From Crotalaria pallida (lineage: Eukaryota; Streptophyta; Magnoliopsida; Fabales; Fabaceae), in contig CM075652.1 in assembly GCA_037953625.1 (NCBI GenBank), forward strand, positions 52,011,501 through 52,075,500: DNA of 64,000 nucleotides, written 5' to 3'. Position numbers and translations under genes: made by a program. Each line of letters opens with the position of its first letter. The first letter of the stretch is position 1. The notes below the pieces were generated by a model, which saw only the letters and a program-made list of their open reading frames with translations, ran no database searches and was not told the origin of the DNA. Below, one piece after another: positions 32,430-44,485 of this stretch.

Positions 32430-33740
32430 ATGACAACTAGAAACCGAAATCACACTAACGAGATGTTAGAGAGAATTACCGCGGTGCTGGAGGCTATGCA
32501 GCATTGGTAATCTCAGCAACCACCGCAATCGGTTAATCCACCTCATCAGTGTAATGTGGGTATTACCGAGGCTAAGAGTTTGGCGGATTTTAGAAGTTGT
32601 AATCCACCCAAGTTTGAAGGAGGATTTAAACCTGAGGAGGCTAATAAGTGGATTCATACCATGGATAAAATCTTTAGAACGTTGGATTGCACGGAAGCTC
32701 AGAAGGTGGCGTATGCAGTCTACATGTTAGAAGATGAGGCTGAGAACTGGTGGAACCATACCGTTCAGCTTTTGCATTATGAAGGAAGGGATGTGAATTG
32801 GGGTGTATTTATGGAGAAGTTTCTCAATACATATTTCCCTGAGGATTTGAGGAGAAATAAGGAAGTGGAATTCTTGCAGCTGAAGCAAGGAGACATGAGT
32901 GTGGGTGAGTACGCAGCCAAGTTCGAGGAATTGATGAAGTACTCTCCATATTATCAGAACAATCCTGATGAAAGGAGCAAGTGTATCAAGTTTGAAGGAG
33001 GCTTAAGGCCTAAGTTGAAGTATGTTTTCAGTTATTAAAGGATCCAAAGTTTTCCTACACTGGTAGACATGTGTAGGATGTATGAGGATGACAAGAAGGC
33101 AGAAGTATTTCAAGCATCAGAGAAGAAAGATAGTCAGAGTTATGGACCTCAGAGGCACAAAGGTTTCAATAATCGAGGCAAGGGTCCGTATGATCGCCCA
33201 GGGAAAGGCAAAGGAAAAGTTGGAAGTAGTGATGGAGGTAATTTCCGAAGTGAGACTCCCTTCTGTGACAAGTGCAAGCGTCGTCATCATGGTCGTTTTT
33301 GTTGGGGAACAAATAACTGTTTCAATTGTGGGAAACCGGGACACTTTGCGAAAGATTGCAAGGAACCGGCCAAGACTAATTCAAGAGGGGCAGCTGACAA
33401 GCCCGTGGTTCAAGGAAGGGTTTTCACGCTTAGAGGTGTGGAGGCAAGCCAATCCTTTGATCTTGTGCAAGGTAATTACTTGCTAAATGGTCAGCTCTGT
33501 AATGTGTTGTCTGATTTCGGTGCTACGCATTCATTTGTTTCTTATGAATGTGTAAATCGTTTGACCTTACCTGTATTTGAATTTTTTTCTATGTTTTTAT
33601 AATAGAAACTTCTATGAGCATTCCTGTAGTTGTTTCTAAGGCAAGTCTGAACGATTGTTAGGACGAGTGTTTAGAATAGATTTGACTTGTCTACCTTCAT
33701 CGCATTGGGATGCGATCTTGGGAATCGATTGTTGAGTGCT
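32430..33740 (+). pseudogene. gag-protease of family-A chromovirus (stops; altered active site)
   Basis: The start is MTTRNRNHTNEMLERI at 32,430, with a TAA after 26 codons (where the minus-strand copy has poly-Gln) and another at 33,036. Gag capsid motifs follow: FRSCNPPKFEGGFKPEEANK, EDEAENWWNH and KQGDMSVGEYAAKFEELMKY. Next comes a basic region, a CCHC knuckle CFNCGKPGHFAKDC, and the protease GATHSFVS. The active-site Asp-Ser-Gly is Asp-Phe-Gly here. Frame is lost at about 33,570; homology to the protease C-terminal part continues to about 33,740. Confidence 0.9.
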
Positions 33741-35230
33741 ATATAGGACCATAGGTGGACTTCCTTAAGTCAAGTACATTTAACCAAGGTAACCTGAAAG
33801 GATTAGCCTTTCATATGAAATAAGAATGCAACGAGGATTTTCAGTAATTGAAGGGAAGGCTAACATCCTCTCCTGCGTTGCTCTTACTCGATTCATGCGA
33901 AAGTATTAAAGAATAATTTCATGTATCGAGGCAAGGACCTGGAAGAGAGTAGTTTTAAGGAAGGAAGGTGGGTGTGTATGCATCAAAGTGAACGAATACT
34001 CACAGGGTAAGCTCTTGTTGCATGACTTGGAGCTTCCAACAAGTATGTCTACTCTAAAAGATTCGGAGGTTTTGTCTCTAGGGCTCTATGTCTTGGGAAT
34101 TTAGAGACCAAAGGAATATGAAGAAATTGATTCGATCAGAAGAAGAAATTGAATTAGAGTCATCATCAATGGATGGAGTTTGAAAGTTTTGATTTCGAGC
34201 TTCATTACCTACCTAGTAAAGTTAAAGGTAATGACAAACATTGAGCCGAAGAGCAGTTCATGCGAACTTTAAGGTGACTAAAGAGGCTATTCTAAGTAAG
34301 GGGACTAGATTGCTGAAAATAAAAACTAGAAAGTATTAGTCTCGGAGAAGGCCTTGCCAAGTTCAAAAGATTGAGGAAGTATGTTTCACAATAGCCTGGA
34401 TGGGATGTTCAAATATGTGAAGTTTAGAATGGATCGCGCCCGAACCTCAAGCCACCTATCAACTATCATCGAATAAGGAATTTCCCGATATTGGAGAAAT
34501 GTGTGGAATTTATAAGTACGATGGAAGGGCATAAGAAGTTGGTAGAACGAATGTCCAAACCCGGTATAAGAGGGACATGGGCCAAGGAAGTATTCAATTA
34601 AAAGAAGAGGAAGGTGGTTAAGTGAATTAATTATGGACGAATGACAAACTAAAGAAACCTCGATCGTGGGGATTATCGAGTATGCGAATAAGAAGTAAAG
34701 AACTTGCCCACTTCTATGTGTAAAGTATGAGGTGCGTCACTATGGACTAAGTAGTGGTGTACCTATGAGGACATTCGGTTGCAGCTGCAAGAGACTGAGG
34801 TTTTAATTCGCCAGATTCAGCAAGGGTTAAGAGTTAGAAGGGAATGGATGTCAAGTGAGTTAAGCTCGAAAAGGTGTTCAACCTGCTAGGATGCGAGTTA
34901 GATCTGAGTATAGATAGTTTGAGTCTATCCTTTCTCTGATCGGAATTAACGTAATCAATGTCTCTGATTGCGTTAGTTAAATCGTTTTGTAATCTGAAAA
35001 CCTGAGCAGGTCTTTTGACTTGAATTTCTGTGATCAAAACCCTTTCTCACAGTTGGATGTGATAAATATCTTTGGGCGCTACAGAAAGAGAAAGATCAGT
35101 TAAGACTAGAGAGATTAACAACCACCGGGATAGGACAAGTATTTGTCTCCCCAACGGAAATGTCTCTAGAAATTGACAATCTATCTAAGTCTGATAGTGA
35201 CAAGAATACCCCTTATCTGTAAGTTCATCC
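33741..35230 (+). mobile_element. Rearranged, decayed gag/pol derivative (copy 1)
   Basis: No frame is open. Nucleotide alignment by eye shows RT C-terminus and RNase H (33,770-34,250), and then gag capsid sequence again (34,320-34,560: 'ccaagttcaaaagattgaggaagtatg' versus gag 'ccaagttcgaggaattgatgaagtact'). The same abnormal order occurs in the minus-strand copy at 49,751-51,830, so it predates both copies. Likely a non-autonomous derivative of family A. Confidence 0.6.
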
Positions 35231-35612
35231 AACATAAAGATATATCGTATAATCTTTCTTGAGAAAGATAATATCTGAAAGGGATGATTTTATTATTGAC
35301 AGTTAAAATATTAGGATTGATCACCCTAATGTTTATGACTGTTAAGGAATAAAGTCATACAAATGATTCCTTACTCGTGCTTGAGTGATCAGAGTGTGCA
35401 ACGGGACATGTTTTTCCTCAAAATACAACTTTCTCAAGTGACATAACTTGCAATTCTCTCAAACTAACATCCACTAACCAATCATGAAATAATCAAAAGT
35501 CTACCCAATTAGAGCCTTAAACTTATCACAACCTTGCTCATCACTAAAAAGGGTCACTCCACTCACCTTCTCTCAATGTGTATAAGAGGGTAAAGAAATA
35601 TCACTCAAGTTC
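35231..35612. other. Unassigned repeat DNA
   Basis: Between the decayed gag/pol derivative and the D1 LTR edge. No gene; probably part of an older LTR element. Confidence 0.4.
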
Positions 35613-36913
35613 TGATCGGTCTCTAGCAAGTATACTAGATCGGATAGTAATATAGTCGATTAAGACCAGATATCGTTCCCACAGGGACCAAGAATTATTT
35701 AACTTATTTCTACCTAGGAGTAATTATAAATAAAATCTATTAAATTCAGATTTAAATAACTAAATTAAGAGGATATTTTGCTGCTGGAAAATAAATAAAA
35801 ACTACTAATCAATGGTGGAGAAGTGGTTAGGAACTAGTTTCATTAATTATTTCATTTATTTATTATGAATCAATGTTTTCCATTTAAATCAAGAACTAAT
35901 TCAGAAAATTAGTAATTCCTAGATTTCTCTATGAAATTACTGTTTATTATTCAATTTGTTAAATCCTAATTCCTTAGAAATTTAATCTATTGAATAACGA
36001 TGCTTAAAAACAGTGAATTATCAAAAGTTATATAAAAATCCAAAACTATTCCTACAAGTTGAATCCTTATATTGTTTAATTGCATGACCTATTTTAAATC
36101 CTAATTTTCCAATTCAGATCTAAAAATCCATAACATGAATTGATCAAGTTCATGCATAACAATAAAAACACAATTAAACACTTGATTTAAAAACTAAAAA
36201 ACATTAATCCATATAAATAAACTACCTAATCAAATCCACATGTTCCTAACACAAGAGGGTTTAGTTACACATAATAGAGAAGAAGAACAAATAAGAATTA
36301 AAGTAATTCATTCCTAAATTACCACTAATCCTTGCTTTGAATCTTCAGCCTTCAATGGATTCTTCCTCCGAATGCTCTCCAGAGAATGCAATCTCCCTCA
36401 ATAATTTCTGATTATGACTCTCTCTAATCTGTTCCTAAACTAATCCTAAAAACATAAATAAATAGATAAAATCCTAATCTTATTAAAATCCTTCAAAACT
36501 GATCAGAAATTGGCCCAATTGGGCTTTCTCTCACTTCGCGCGCCTGGGCGTGCAGACCAGCACGCCTGGACGCGCTATATATGATGCCCTCTGATTACCG
36601 CTGCAAGCGCGCCTGGGCGTGCAGATCCCGCGCCTGGGCGTGCTAGGGAACTTTCGACTCCGTTTCTCTCCGTTCTTGTGCCATTTTCAAGGTCTTCTTA
36701 TGCTCTTTTCAGCTCCAATAATATCTTCTCCAATTAAGGCTCCGAAATACCTGAAACATACCCAAAACGGATCAAAACGTTCAAAGGATTCTAATAAACT
36801 AAAAATTCCTAAAACTAATACAAAATACCTATATTTACAAGCGAAATAAGCCAAAATCCAAGCAAAAGGAAGTGAAATGAAGCCTTAAAACATCATATAT
36901 TAGACCTTCATCA
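35613..36913 (-). mobile_element. Athila/LARD-type LTR, D1 (1,301 bp)
   Basis: The plus-strand edges TGATCGGTCTCTAG and GACCTTCATCA give, on the minus strand, TGATGAAGGTC to GAGACCGATCA. The block 'ctagcaagtatactaga' and 'atatcgttcccacaggga' is typical of plant Athila-like/LARD LTRs. Near its start lie four GCGCCTGGGCGTGC-like words (36,536-36,645). No PBS lies beyond its left edge, so it behaves as a 3' LTR. Confidence 0.65.
36536..36645. repeat. GC-rich word cluster GCGCCTGGGCGTGC
   Basis: Four variants of G(C/A)GCGCCTGGGCGTGC lie within 110 bases in an otherwise AT-rich LTR, about 270-380 bases from the LTR start. Confidence 0.8.
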
Positions 36914-38845
36914 AGTTCATCAATGAAAGTGAATTACCATAAGCTTTACCATAGACCAAAATCTCCACTGAAACTATTGAATGTATGCAAGAATCAAAAG
37001 GTCTTAATTAGGTTGTAATGAGGTCATGGCTAAAGATGTCAGGTGGGATATAAGAAACAAAGGATCACGCAAAGGGCTTAAATAATCATATACAATATCC
37101 CTTTGAAAATATGAATGGAGCATACAATCATTCATTACATATCAACTCCAAAAATCAGTCATCCTTCATTCTTTTTTTTCTCATTCTCTCTATCTTCTTC
37201 CTTTATTCTTTTTTTTTTCACATATCAAGTATTTCCCCATTAAGCAATTACCTGCTCTCAAAAGGGGTACCTGACACTTAATTATTTCTCTTTTTTTTCA
37301 GAAGAGAAATAAAGAGAATAATGCTTTAAGCTCAATATAACATCTCATCCAAAGAACTATTCTCTCAATTGCACCATTCACAATCCAAAGGGTACCAAAA
37401 AGATGTAACATTATGAAAGGGTACGAAGGAAAACAATTATTTCATTAGGCTCAAAATGGGAAACTAAGGGAAAGTGTTTATCAAAATTGTTGAAGGCCAG
37501 AAAAACAGTCCTAAGTGCCTTTATCATATTCATGCATGCAAACAATTATCAGTCTCAAAATCGTCACAGGTCAAGTTCTAGAATCCACAATCAAAGTGAA
37601 CATCACTCAATATCAAGAAAGAAGAGGGGTTTAAAAAATATCCATTATGTGTTACCCCTGTTAGGCTCAAAAACTCACATTTATTGGCTAATTTAATGAA
37701 GAGCAAGAATCACAATAAGTTTCAGCCAATTATCAGTATCCTAATGATTATTCATGCAAAACCATCATTCCAAACAAATAGATTATCAATGGCTAAGTCA
37801 CTATCAAAAATAACATTCAAAGCAAGTGTATTTAGTGCATACCAAAATAGATATAAGCTAAATTGCCCAAATGGTGAGTCATGAAAGATGAATGATTTTT
37901 TTTTTAATTTTAATTTTTATATACATATGGAAAAAAAATTAAAAATGCATGATGAATGAAAAAAAATACTACATGATCCTAAACTAAATGAAAAATGCAA
38001 TGCACTCCCTCAAGCTTAAATTCTACATTGTCCCCAATATAAAATAAAAACTTAAAAGAGAAAAATAAAATAAAAATAAAAAATAAAAAAAAATTGGAAA
38101 GATCTCACCTTATGATGGAAGAGGAGCACCCATAAAAATTCTCACCAAAAGCACCCCAAACAGATTTGATTTTTTTTTATTTGTTGTGTGGGGGTCTGAA
38201 TTCTGAATGTGGGGTGTAAGGATTGATTTGCTGGGTCTGTGGGTAGGTTGCTGGGTTGGGAGGAAAAGGGTACTATGGCTGGTGGTGTGTCAATGGCGGC
38301 TCGATTGATGCGGAACTGTGAAGGAGGGCTACTGCTATGGTGGTCTTCAGGGGGAAGAGGGTCTCATGGGTGGTTGGACAAAGGAGAGAGGAGAAGAGTT
38401 TGAAATTTTTTTTTGGGCCACGGTCCATGGCCATGGCACACGCCACGACCTGGCCGTGGCAACCTGGAAGAGCTACGCAATAGAGGGATTATGCTCCACG
38501 GCCGTGGCACACGCCACGGGCAGCCCATGGAGCTTACTGGAATTTGAGGTGAAGCCACGTACCAAGCACCACGGCCGTGGTACATACCACGGGCAGCCCG
38601 TGGTGGTCTGAACAGCCTTTTTTTTTTTTGCGCAGACTCCTGTGGCCATGGTTCTTCAAACTGCTCCATATTCTTTTAAAATCAATTTCTTTATGCTCTA
38701 AATCAACTCCTTTATAATCCAACCTACAAAACAAAGACGAAACCCCGTAATAAAACATATTTAAATCCTAAAAAAAATTGACAAAACAAAATTCAAAAGA
38801 GATTTAAAACTTGGGTTGCCTCCCAAGAAGCGCTTATTTAAGGTC
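36914..38845 (-). mobile_element. Non-coding interior of Athila/LARD-like element
   Basis: A-rich on the plus strand, without gag/pol domains. It contains 'caagcttaaattctacattgtccccaatat' (38,010-38,040) and 'gggttgcctcccaagaagcgctt' (38,813-38,835), phrases widespread in plant LARD/Athila interiors. Around 38,408-38,610 several CCACGGCCGTGG-type palindromes occur (for example at 38,498, 38,569 and variants). Confidence 0.6.
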
Positions 38846-39973
38846 CTAAGCTTGACCTATGAAGCTTCCACCCGGATCCCATATCTTGTAACACAAGGGC
38901 CAAGTGACAAATTTAGCATAACAACTGATTCCTCCTGAATCCCATTGTTTGAAGCATAGACCACCTTGAAGAATTGATATGAATTCTTCTTTAATTCCTC
39001 CCGGGTCAAAAGAAACAATAGTGACACCACTGAAAGTATGCATAGAATTCTTGTGATGCCCAAGATGCTTGACTTTGTGAGTAATTTTTGAAGCCTTCAT
39101 CACTAATGATGGAATCTCAGAGTACTTAGGCAATGATCCAGACTCCAAAATCAATTGTTTCACAAAGGAGAAAGATAGACAATTAGGAAAAACCAACTTT
39201 GAAAAGTCGAAACATGCATGGAAACTAATACACGTGTCTAACTCCAAATTTTTGACCTTCCCTACACACAGGCTGACATAAGCAAGTTCCAATAAAAATT
39301 CTTCTTCTTTTTGGATTACCTCCTCTCTCACATCATGCACTTTTTGGATTACCTCCTCACTCACATCATGCACAATGAGTTTTTGACAAGGCTCCTCTAT
39401 CAGTTGCTCTTTGCATACTTCATCACTCATGTCTTGCATTGGGAACTCTTCAATCACTTCATCCTCACTACCTTCAATTGTCTCGTTAGTCTCAGTGTGA
39501 GTTGGAAACTTGTTGAGATCTTCTGTGAATGAAGTCGCTAGTTGTGCAATTTGGTTTTCTATCATCTTGTTGTAAGCTACTTGTTGTTCAAATTGCTTCT
39601 CTTGAAAATCAAGCCTGGCTCTGAAATCATTATTTGCCTTCTCTTGGTTTATTATGAAATTCTCAAGCATGATTTCCAAATTGGAGTTCTGAGGTGTTGG
39701 AAAATATGAATAAGAATCCACATATGAAAGCTCATCAACAACCAGTTGTGCATGATATTGTGGTGTAGGATATTCCCAAGGAGAATTCCAATTATGCTCT
39801 TTTTCCCATTCTTCCCTTTTTCGCATGTAATCTTGCCGAGCTAACTCCTTGAAGAGAGGTTCATCAAGAGGTGATCGTGCAATACATGGTGCAGGGGGAT
39901 AATAATCACAAAAAGATTTCTGATATTCTTCAAGACTCATCTCAGGTGTCCATCTTGGTCCACTATCTTCCAT
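38846..39973 (-). CDS. Gag-like ORF of Athila/LARD-type element (375 aa)
   Basis: Intact 375-codon frame starting MEDSGPRWTPEMSLEEYQKS about 90 bases inside the PBS (minus strand). Middle residues ~130-165 hold FEQQVAYNKMIENQIAQLAT, a Gln/Leu-rich segment that resembles the region after capsid in Athila-type gag proteins. An acidic stretch and a small internal duplication (VHDVSEEVIQK / VHDVREEVIQK) follow. No capsid, zinc knuckle or enzymatic domain is evident, so it is probably a gag remnant or an element-specific protein of a non-autonomous family. Confidence 0.6.
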   Translation of the reverse strand: MEDSGPRWTPEMSLEEYQKSFCDYYPPAPCIARSPLDEPLFKELARQDYMRKREEWEKEHNWNSPWEYPTPQYHAQLVVDELSYVDSYSYFPTPQNSNLEIMLENFIINQEKANNDFRARLDFQEKQFEQQVAYNKMIENQIAQLATSFTEDLNKFPTHTETNETIEGSEDEVIEEFPMQDMSDEVCKEQLIEEPCQKLIVHDVSEEVIQKVHDVREEVIQKEEEFLLELAYVSLCVGKVKNLELDTCISFHACFDFSKLVFPNCLSFSFVKQLILESGSLPKYSEIPSLVMKASKITHKVKHLGHHKNSMHTFSGVTIVSFDPGGIKEEFISILQGGLCFKQWDSGGISCYAKFVTWPLCYKIWDPGGSFIGQA

Positions 39974-40059
39974 ACTAGAACTATTAAAAAAAATAGAAAC
40001 TAAAAAAAATGTTTAGTCTAATCAACTTATAATAACATTCAATATTAACAAAAACAAAA

Positions 40060-40077
40060 TCCCCGGCAACGGCGCCA
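40060..40077 (-). other. Athila-type primer binding site
   Basis: On the minus strand TGGCGCCGTTGCCGGGGA, the PBS typical of Athila elements (tRNA-Asp class), seven bases after the LTR edge at 40,085. Confidence 0.88.
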
Positions 40078-40084
40078 AAAAACT

Positions 40085-40995
40085 TGATACGCCCCGCAAG
40101 CGCACGGGTTATGTCAAGTAGTAGTATAAAAAGATATCGTCTCCACAGGGATTTTGTTGTTAATTACCGATAAATTACAAGTATAGATTAGCTAAACGAA
40201 TCTATTAGAGATATGAAAAAATAAAATAAAATATTGGATTGAGATATAAAATAAAATAAAATAAATCTAAAGATATGAGATAAGATAAGAATTAAATCTT
40301 CTAAGGATTAGTTTCACCACATATCAACATTGACAATCAATTAAAGATATATCTCTTATTAAATTGGATTTACTTTGAAGGTGAATTATCCTAATGTAGA
40401 ATACTAGTTCCTTTCAGAATCTTAACACCGTATCCAATGAGGCCTAATTCCTACTTTCGTGGTAATTAGGGTACATTAAATCCATTAAGATCTTTGATAA
40501 TTCAGGGAATCCTCTCAAGGATTAGAACTACTTTCGTGATCTAAAACCTTAAGTTTAATTATTTATTTTTATAATACTAAGGTTCACCTTTTGGTTCTTC
40601 CCTTACTATATGAGATCATGCAATAGTGGGATCCAACACAATCACAAACATTAAGAGCACCATAATTAAATCTAAAATAAATAAATATTAATAAGAGACA
40701 AATATCAAAATATCATGACAATACCTCCATGGGCTAATCCTAATCCTTAGAAATGGAAAACTACTCAATCATATACATAATACAAACCAAAAAAATAAGA
40801 ATAAAGGAATAAAAGGTAGAAATAACCAAAATATGAAAGATGAGGAATTTCTTCCATCTTCAAACGCCTTCTAGTTCTTCATGGAGAGAGTTGTGCATAA
40901 CCTTGAATCCTTATTTTCTAATTTGTTTCTCGCTATGTAGGGTCTGCCGACCACATACGGACCCAAGTCTTACTAAAGGGATTCTCTAGGGGCAC
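40085..40995 (-). mobile_element. Athila-type LTR, D2, 3' part of 5' LTR
   Basis: TGATACGCCCCGCAAGCGCA at 40,085 is, on the minus strand, the LTR end directly before the PBS. 'atatcgtctccacagggat' shows the same architecture as D1, but the two LTRs are too unlike to be the pair of one element. Its 5' part is lost where the Tat-type LTR starts at 40,996. Confidence 0.65.
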
Positions 40996-41255
40996 TGTGA
41001 TGGACTAGACTTAAGAGCCTACCAACAGGCCCAGCCCAACTAAGCTAGGGTTACACACAACACACCTAACAGGTAATCCCCTATAAGAACGACCATGCTA
41101 TAGGGGCTAAGGTATGTTCTCTCATCCCTACTCTCAAGAACTACGTGTGGCTTGATCCCCTTATCACTGGGGGTACGTAGGACCGGGGTCACCCTCGTCA
41201 GCTGCAACAACCCCAAACACACTTCGTGGTGGATCTATGTCTCAGATCCACTACA
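40996..41255 (+). mobile_element. Short Tat-type LTR (260 bp) of a truncated element
   Basis: TGTGATGGACTAGAC to GATCCACTACA, followed one base later by the PBS TGGCGCCGTCTGTGGGAA (41,257-41,274). A TATAAGAA lies at 41,082. About 130 bases of A-rich leader follow, then the element breaks off near 41,407. It is a different family from the element at 1,874. Confidence 0.8.
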
Positions 41256-41407
41256 TTGGCGCCGTCTGTGGGAACGGTAAACTCCGATTCTCATCCACAA
41301 TTACAAAAAAAAACAAGAAAAGAAAAAAAAAAGGGGAAGAACAACAACGCTTTCCTCCTTCTTCGGTCCAAATCGGAAAATGCAACAGCGCTTTCCTCCT
41401 TCTGAGT

Positions 41408-41548
41408 TGTATAATATTGCTATAAAAATAGTATGTGACACGTAATGACATAAATTAGCAAAAGTATATTCCTGACGCATAATCTTGTTTTGATGCAATA
41501 GCGTTGTTGCAACAGTTACTTACTATTGTTTGTATAGCAATATTGGGA
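41408..41548. repeat. ~140-bp imperfect inverted-repeat unit
   Basis: AATATTGCTATA near 41,412 faces TATAGCAATATT near 41,533, with further imperfect pairing (ATAGTA / TACTAT). It lies exactly at the junction between the truncated Tat leader and the 3' end of the minus-strand chromovirus, and could be a small foldback/MITE-like insertion. Confidence 0.45.
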
Positions 41549-41559
41549 ACACGCCACCG

Positions 41560-42253
41560 AAATTCAACTTATACAAATAACTCAGGATATTCCTGACGCA
41601 TCCTATCCTCTAATTCCCAAGTTGCTTCAATGACATTCCCACAAATCCAGATAACTTTGACCAAAAGAATATTCTTTCCTCTGAGCTGCTTGACTCTCGA
41701 TCCTCAATCCGTATAGGCATAGCTTCAAAGGTTAAGTTTTCACGTATTTCTAGGTCATCAGGTTGGATCCTAAGGACAATGGTGGGATCATGGACGTACT
41801 TTTTCAACTAAGACACGTGAAATACATTATGAAGATTAGTTAAAGACGGTGGTAAGGCTAATTGATAAGCTACTGGACCAACTCTTTTAAGAATTTGATA
41901 GGGACCAATAAACTTAGGTGATAGTTTCTAGGTTTTCAAATCTCTACTTACACCTTTGGTTGGTACTATTCTAATGAAAACATGGTCACCTTCGACAAAC
42001 TCTAATGGTTTCCTTCTCCGATCAGCATAATCTTCTGCCTGCTCTGAGCAGTCCTTATCTTCTCTTGTATCATCTAAATCTTCTCAGTTGTCTCTTGCAC
42101 AAAATCTGGACCAATAAGAGAACTCTCCCCCACTTGAAACCAGCATAGCAGAGTCTGACATTTCCTCCCATATAGGGCTTCAAATGGTGCCATTCCAATG
42201 CTCGTATGATAACTATTGTTGTAAGTAAACTCCACGAGCGGCAACATTTGTTC
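41560..42253 (-). pseudogene. Integrase C-terminus and chromodomain, family A
   Basis: One frame (42,279-42,070) and the following frames hold the integrase C-terminal region. At 41,807-41,610 the motif LRIQPDDLEIRENLTFEAMP is the start of the chromodomain linker, and the nucleotides at 41,575-41,640 (minus strand, another frame) encode the EATWELEDRMR-type chromodomain end. At least two frameshifts break it. Chromodomains of this clade direct integration to particular chromatin (family knowledge). Confidence 0.75.
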
Positions 42254-43026
42254 CTAACTTCCTTGACCTTCCAAGACACAGGCTCGTAAAATATCCTCTA
42301 ATGACTGAATAGTCCTCTCTGTTTGACCGTCAGTCCAGGGATGATAAGCAGAACTTAGCTTCAACCTGGAACCCAGAGCTTTATGTAGACTCTGCCAAAA
42401 CTTCGATGTAAACCTTGGATCACGATCTGACACGATACTCGATGGCACACCATGTAGACGAACTACTTCTTTGATATACAACTGAGTGAGCTTCTCCAAA
42501 GAATAGCGCATATTCACCGGAATAAAATGCGCTGACTTCGTCAAACGATCTATAAGTACCCAGATTGCATCATGACCAGTAACTGTCCTTGGCAAACCGG
42601 ACACAAAATCCATTGATATACTATCTCATTTCCATAGCGGAATTTCTAGGGATGTAATTCTCCTCCTGGCTTTTGGTGTTCCACCTTAGCCTTCTGACAC
42701 ACCAAACAACACGCAACATACTTTGCCACATCCTTCTTAAGACCAGGCCACCAAAATATCTTCCTCAAATCCTGATACATTTTGGTAACTCCCGGATGCA
42801 TACTCATCTTGCTCTTATGCACTTCATCCAGAATCATTCTCCTTACTTCTAAATTATCGGGTACACAAACCCTTGTTCTGAAACGAAGAATTCCATCCTT
42901 CCCTTCTTGAAATTCTAACTCTTTGCCTTCCTCCATAAGCCTCCTCTTCTCCTTAAGCTCATCATCCTCTTGTTTCAACTCTCTAATTCTTTTCAAGAAT
43001 TCATTTGCGATCTGCAATGTTCCCAT
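42254..43026 (-). pseudogene. Integrase, family A
   Basis: Two frames. 43,026-42,646 has an H2C2 zinc finger (HKSKMSMHPG with preceding His, then CCLVCQKAK) and WWPGLKKDV. 42,613-42,254 has the catalytic core: [16 protein letters not shown] and DGQTERT. They are separated by stops at 42,614-42,645. All three D-D-E residues remain. Confidence 0.92.
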
Positions 43027-43949
43027 TCTGATACTTGTCGCTCCACTTGCATTGTCAAGCTTAAATCTCTAAATTCTTCTATCAACGCAGCTTCTTTGAC
43101 CATCATTGAACTGATATGCATTGCTTTTCGACTCCATGCATCCACCACAACATTCGCCTTCCCAGGATGGTAATGAAGTTCAAACTCATAATCCTTCAGG
43201 AATTCCATCCATCGACGTTGCCTTCTGTTCAAATCTTTCTGATCAAAAAGGTACTTTAAACTCTTATGGTCACTAAATACCTGAAACGTAGTGCCATAGA
43301 GGTAGTGCCTCCAAATCTTTAGAGCGAAAACAACAGCTGCCAGCTCTAAATCGTGAGTTGGATAGTTCATTTCATGAACCTTTAGTTGTCTCGAGGCATA
43401 AGCTACCACCTTTCCATATTGCATCAACACACTCCCAAGTCCTTGTTTTGATGCATCACAGTACACCTAGAAACTCTTCTGTGGATCAGGCAAGATCAAC
43501 ACAGGAGACGATGTCAATCTTTCCTTCAATTCTCGGAAACTCCTTTCACACTTCTCATCCCATATAAATGGTTGGTCGTTCTGAGTTAACTTCGTCAATG
43601 GTAACGCAATCTTTGAGAAACCTTCTATGAACCTTCGGTAGTACCCTACCAAACCAAGAAAACTTCTCACTTCCATGACCGACTTCAGTTGTTCCCATTG
43701 TAGAACTGAACTCACCTTCACCGGGTCAACAACTATTCCCTTGTTTGATATCACATGTCCTAAAAACTTAACTTCCTTCAACCAAAACTCACACTTTGTA
43801 AGTTTGGCGTACAATTGCTTCTCCTTTAGGACATTCAACACTATCTTCAAGTGTTCAGCATGCTCCTCCGGACTTTTGGAATAAATTAGGATATCATCAA
43901 TGAACACAACCACGAATGAATCTAAATAGGGTCTAAAGATTCGATTCAT
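42993..43949 (-). pseudogene. RT C-terminal half and RNase H, family A
   Basis: 43,949-43,467 contains the catalytic FIDDILIYS, the [17 protein letters not shown] motif and the connection ([20 protein letters not shown]). A TAG separates it from 43,466-42,993, the RNase [45 protein letters not shown] and [12 protein letters not shown]. Catalytic residues look intact; the junction stop and an upstream frameshift at 43,949 abolish a continuous polyprotein. Confidence 0.93.
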
Positions 43950-44413
43950 GTGTCCATGAAAATAGCTGGTGCATTAGTCAATCCGAAGGGCATCACTACA
44001 TACTCATAATGCCCGTATCGGGATCGAAATGCAGTCTTAGAGATATCCTCTTCTCTAATCCTGATCTGGTGATACCCCGACCTCAGATCAATCTTAGAAA
44101 ATACTGAAGCCCCTCGAACTTGATCCATAAGGTCATCTATCCTTGGTAAAGGATACTTGTTTTTAATTGTGACCTTATTCAACTGCCGGTAGTCGATACA
44201 CATCCTCATGCTACCATCTTTCTTTTTGACAAACAAGACGGGAGCACCCCATGGTGACACACTTGGTCGGATCATCTGTTTTTGCAATAACTCCTCAATC
44301 TGCTTCTTCATCTCAGCCATTTCCGATGGTGCCATTCTATAAGGAGCAATAGAAATGGGACCGGCTCCCGGAATTAAATCGATTCCAAACTCAATCTCCC
44401 TTCTCGGCGGCAA
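43946..44413 (-). pseudogene. RT N-terminal half, family A
   Basis: Motifs [90 protein letters not shown] and [10 protein letters not shown] are the canonical chromovirus RT fingers/palm. The frame breaks after NAPAIFMDT and continues in another frame at 43,949. Confidence 0.93.
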
Positions 44414-44485
44414 ACCCGGTATCTCGTCTGCAAATATCTGAGGAAAATCTCTGACAACGGGAATCTCTTCAATCCTTGGACCATC

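Noticed and set aside
40996..41407. Partner LTR of the Tat element at 1,874
   Set aside because: Same PBS type but the 260-bp LTR sequence is unrelated to the 499-bp LTR.
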